Origin: Adineta vaga
Lineage: Eukaryota > Rotifera
Direction of reading: 5' to 3'
NCBI GenBank assembly: GCA_021613535.1
Contig: CP075492.1
Coordinates: 10,912,001 to 10,976,000, forward strand
Length of the DNA stretch: 64,000 bases
Within the stretch, counting starts at the first letter, position 1; each line of letters begins with the position of its first letter. Under the pieces are notes generated by a model. It was not told where the DNA came from. It made no database searches and worked only from the letters and a program-made list of their open reading frames with translations. Position numbers and translations under genes: made by a program. Shown piece by piece: positions 61,401-64,000 of the stretch.

Positions 61401-64000
61401 AAAGTAACTGTAGACTATTCATTTCCTTTTTTTGTTTTCCACATTATTCTTTTCAATAATAGAATAGACATTATCTTTTCTTTTTATTTACTAATCATAG
61501 TTGGAAATTCACGTCGTGGAAACAATTCATTCAGATAGAATGACCACCTATTATTATTACTATTATCAAAGTTAAAAAGCATACTATTCATGCATAGCTT
61601 TTTTTCTTTTTACTTGAATTGAACAGATCTATGTACGCATGCATCACCTGCATAGACAGATAATCGTTGAGTAAAAAAAAACAGGAAGGTAATTAAAGAG
61701 ATCAAAATTGCAACAATCATAATCTTCTCATTTGACTAATGACTATGGTTATTATTTGATGATGAGACTCTTCGTTTTTTCCCTCAAGCGGATTTAGGCC
61801 TTATAGTTCTCTTCGGCTTCGACGTCACGTTTATTTTTCAATAGCTATGACCTTGTCTCGTTGAATACAAATGAGATTGAGATCATAACAATATGAATGT
61901 ATGAATGAGAGTGAATCGATCGAGTTTGTTTTTCGTTTCTTCTTCTCGTCTTTGTTGTTGTTTTTTCATACCCATCATATCCACTCCAATTTGTACTTCA
62001 GTTATTGAAAGTCAATATATATTTGACAAACGACGGGACTGATCAGAAAAGGTTATAGTCATGCTGTGTGCTATTCACTTGACCTTCGATACTGATACTT
62101 GATTTGCAGTCTCTACCTGTTTGAATACATATGCGAATCATTTTTTGATGTAGAAAGCAAGTGATTGATATTTGATTAGTCAATTGTTTCTATATCATTG
62201 ATTTCAATCTCATTTCAAATAGATTTGTTTCATATTTATTTAATCAAGTAAGATTTTCTATTCGTGATCATCGGTCAGTTGTTCTATGTAGAGCAAAAAA
62301 GAATGACTTTAATAAACAGCATGCAACTCTGTACTTCCGATAAACATCTGTTGTCTACAAAGATCGTTTATATCAATATTAGTTAATGCGATCCATCGTA
62401 TGAACATCGATAAATGACTCTTCCATGCACTTCGAAGATGAAACAGCATAATTTCAATAAAGAGATTTAAGTTTGTTTGCTTTCGCTAGAGGCAGAAAAA
62501 CAAAAGAAGTAAGAAATGATCAGATAGAATGATAAGTCAGTTAAGATCAATCTTTGGCCTACGGTCATCCTCTAAACAAACGGTCTATGAAAATCTTTTT
62601 GTCGTCTCTTTACGTATTCTTATCCAAATCGTGTGTTATCAGATATAGTTCAATCATTGAAGCGAATATCTTACATGCATTGACTGTCTCGTCTTCTTCT
62701 GCTTATTTGAACGTCGACTCAACAAATATGATCGTTCGTTATAGTTATCATTACTATCAACTTTTATATACAGATTTTGTCATCCGAAAATATCTGCCTA
62801 TGAACATCAGTGAGGTCGAAAATAATGATCAATCGTGATAAAGACAACGATTGAAGAGACGTAGTCAAGAGAGAGAGTAGGGGCGGTACGAATGTTTAAC
62901 TAAGTATCGATCATTTAATTGGAATTGAATCGATTCATCGAGCGTGTATTTTTTCATAAACATCATTATCATTAATAAACAGTTCGTTTTTCTCCCTCTT
63001 TCTCTCTTTTGCAATTAGAAATGGAAGTCTGTCCGTCTTTACATCTATGAATATATGTATCTATCTATAAGTAGTTTTAGGTTATTCATTGCATACGATT
63101 TGCTCATCACGTACGTGTAAATTAGGCGTGAAAGACATATCTCATGTGAAAATGAAATAATTTATCTTCTCTATGTATATGTATGTCATATTGTCCCTGA
63201 ACTTTAATTTGTTCAGTGAATGTCTATGTACATTGTATGTATGTTCGAGGATTCGAAATTAATAATTCGAATGTCAGTATATCTCATCGCCTAGACATCA
63301 TCGAATTTGTGTCTACATGAACACATCAAATATTCTTAATCAAGTGACAAGCGATGTGCATATTATTGATCAGACAGATTTTCTCCTGTTAGCATTGAGT
63401 TATTGTTGTAAGAAGAGAAGTGTGCATATACATATGGTCTCCTTGATCATTGTATGGCATACACAATTAAGACATTGTCTTTCTTAATAGATAGATTTCT
63501 TTTACATAATTGAATAAGAAAAGAATTGACACTGCTTCTTGTCCTGTCTATCAAGTGTTATATTTCGCGAGACAACTACCGTCACTAATTTGATCCGATT
63601 ACAAAATCATACTTGTCAGTTGAAATACTGCTTGACGTTTCATTCTTTTTTCGTCATTCTTCACATTCGCTAGTCTTAGGAACAAAAATCAATCATCATC
63701 ATCATCAGTTAATCTTTACTCTGTCTTCTCTATTCGAACAGTTCGGATGCACATATATTCATTCTTCCGGAAAGGAAGTTACTTTGTATGAGAAGTATGC
63801 AATATACATACATCATTCTTTCTTTGTTCTCGAACTTATTTACAAGCGTCAAACGAGACAAAGAGAGAGACAGAGACATCACAAATGCATTGTAAGGAGA
63901 TGAACATTAACACTTGCATATCATAGCGATTATTAATACGAAAATTGGGTGGAGTACATCATCAAAAGATTTGTCTATAGATACACATCCGTTCGATATA
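58479..64000. other. 5.5 kb without a supported gene
   Basis: Begins with the DNAH10 3' end, then runs to the window edge. AT-rich; it contains TA runs (about 58640, 59200, 59328-59342), a (GT)n run (about 60292-60302), an (AAG)n tract (60350-60380) and a (CTT)n tract (about 61232-61246). Open frames at 60309-60641, 60786-61097, 62554-62838 and 63613-63903 are low complexity or lack splice and coding support. I see no tRNA, rRNA, transposon or array. It could hold a promoter of a gene beyond the window. Confidence 0.6.
60350..60380. repeat. (AAG)n microsatellite
   Basis: About ten uninterrupted AAG/GAA units. On the minus strand this makes the serine run of a spurious open frame. Confidence 0.95.

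Overview
This is a eukaryotic, AT-rich, intron-rich animal genome segment. Nearly every gene is cut by short introns (mostly 45-75 bases, GT-AG, one GC-AG) and uses the standard genetic code. The gene set is metazoan: a germline Vasa helicase, a KAT6 (MOZ/MORF) acetyltransferase with a double PHD finger, a tetraspanin, an ependymin-related protein, ANKUB1, WDR86, CFAP144 and an axonemal dynein DNAH10. Low GC, compact genes, an F-box/LRR gene built one repeat per exon, and intronless or bacterial/fungal-looking genes beside normal ones fit a rotifer, most likely a bdelloid (Rotaria/Adineta type). The species is an inference, not something the sequence proves.

Layout: 0.2-1.3 kb (-) Ig-like membrane protein reaching the window edge; 3.6-4.8 kb (-) tetraspanin; 7.4-8.9 kb (+) WDR86-like WD40 protein, tail to tail with a two-TM PY-motif protein (9.0-9.8 kb, -); 11.3-12.0 kb (+) CFAP144/FAM183, tail to tail with an hnRNP-A-like single-RRM gene (12.0-12.7 kb, -); 13.0-16.7 kb (-) Vasa, 21 exons; 16.9-17.4 kb (-) ribosomal protein eL14, divergent from KAT6 (18.2-22.9 kb, +); 24.1-25.5 kb (-) F-box-like/LRR gene; 26.0-27.3 kb (-) beta-lactamase-fold serine hydrolase; 27.6-29.2 kb (-) intronless MFS sugar porter; 29.7-30.5 kb (+) ependymin-related secreted protein; 30.9-31.3 kb (+) small intronless START/SRPBCC-like protein; 32.0-33.2 kb (-) Nudix hydrolase; 34.7-37.1 kb (+) ANKUB1, tail to tail with a LIM protein (37.3-38.2 kb, -); 39.3-41.2 kb (+) cytosolic seryl-tRNA synthetase; 41.5-58.5 kb (+) DNAH10. 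The last 5.5 kb holds no gene I can support.

The genes do not form operons. Loose themes are cilia (CFAP144, DNAH10), germline/RNA biology (Vasa, hnRNP-like, Nudix), chromatin (KAT6) and translation (eL14, SerRS). Exon models below were built by eye from splice signals and checked for reading phase. Except for DNAH10 exon 1 and the uncertain 5'/3' ends noted, all junctions join in frame. Points most worth a second look: a Vasa with TTGR in place of the canonical TPGR motif, a DNAH10 with a disturbed first exon, altered AAA4 P-loop and extra C-terminal segment, the 84-base modular LRR exons, and the candidate horizontally acquired sugar porter.
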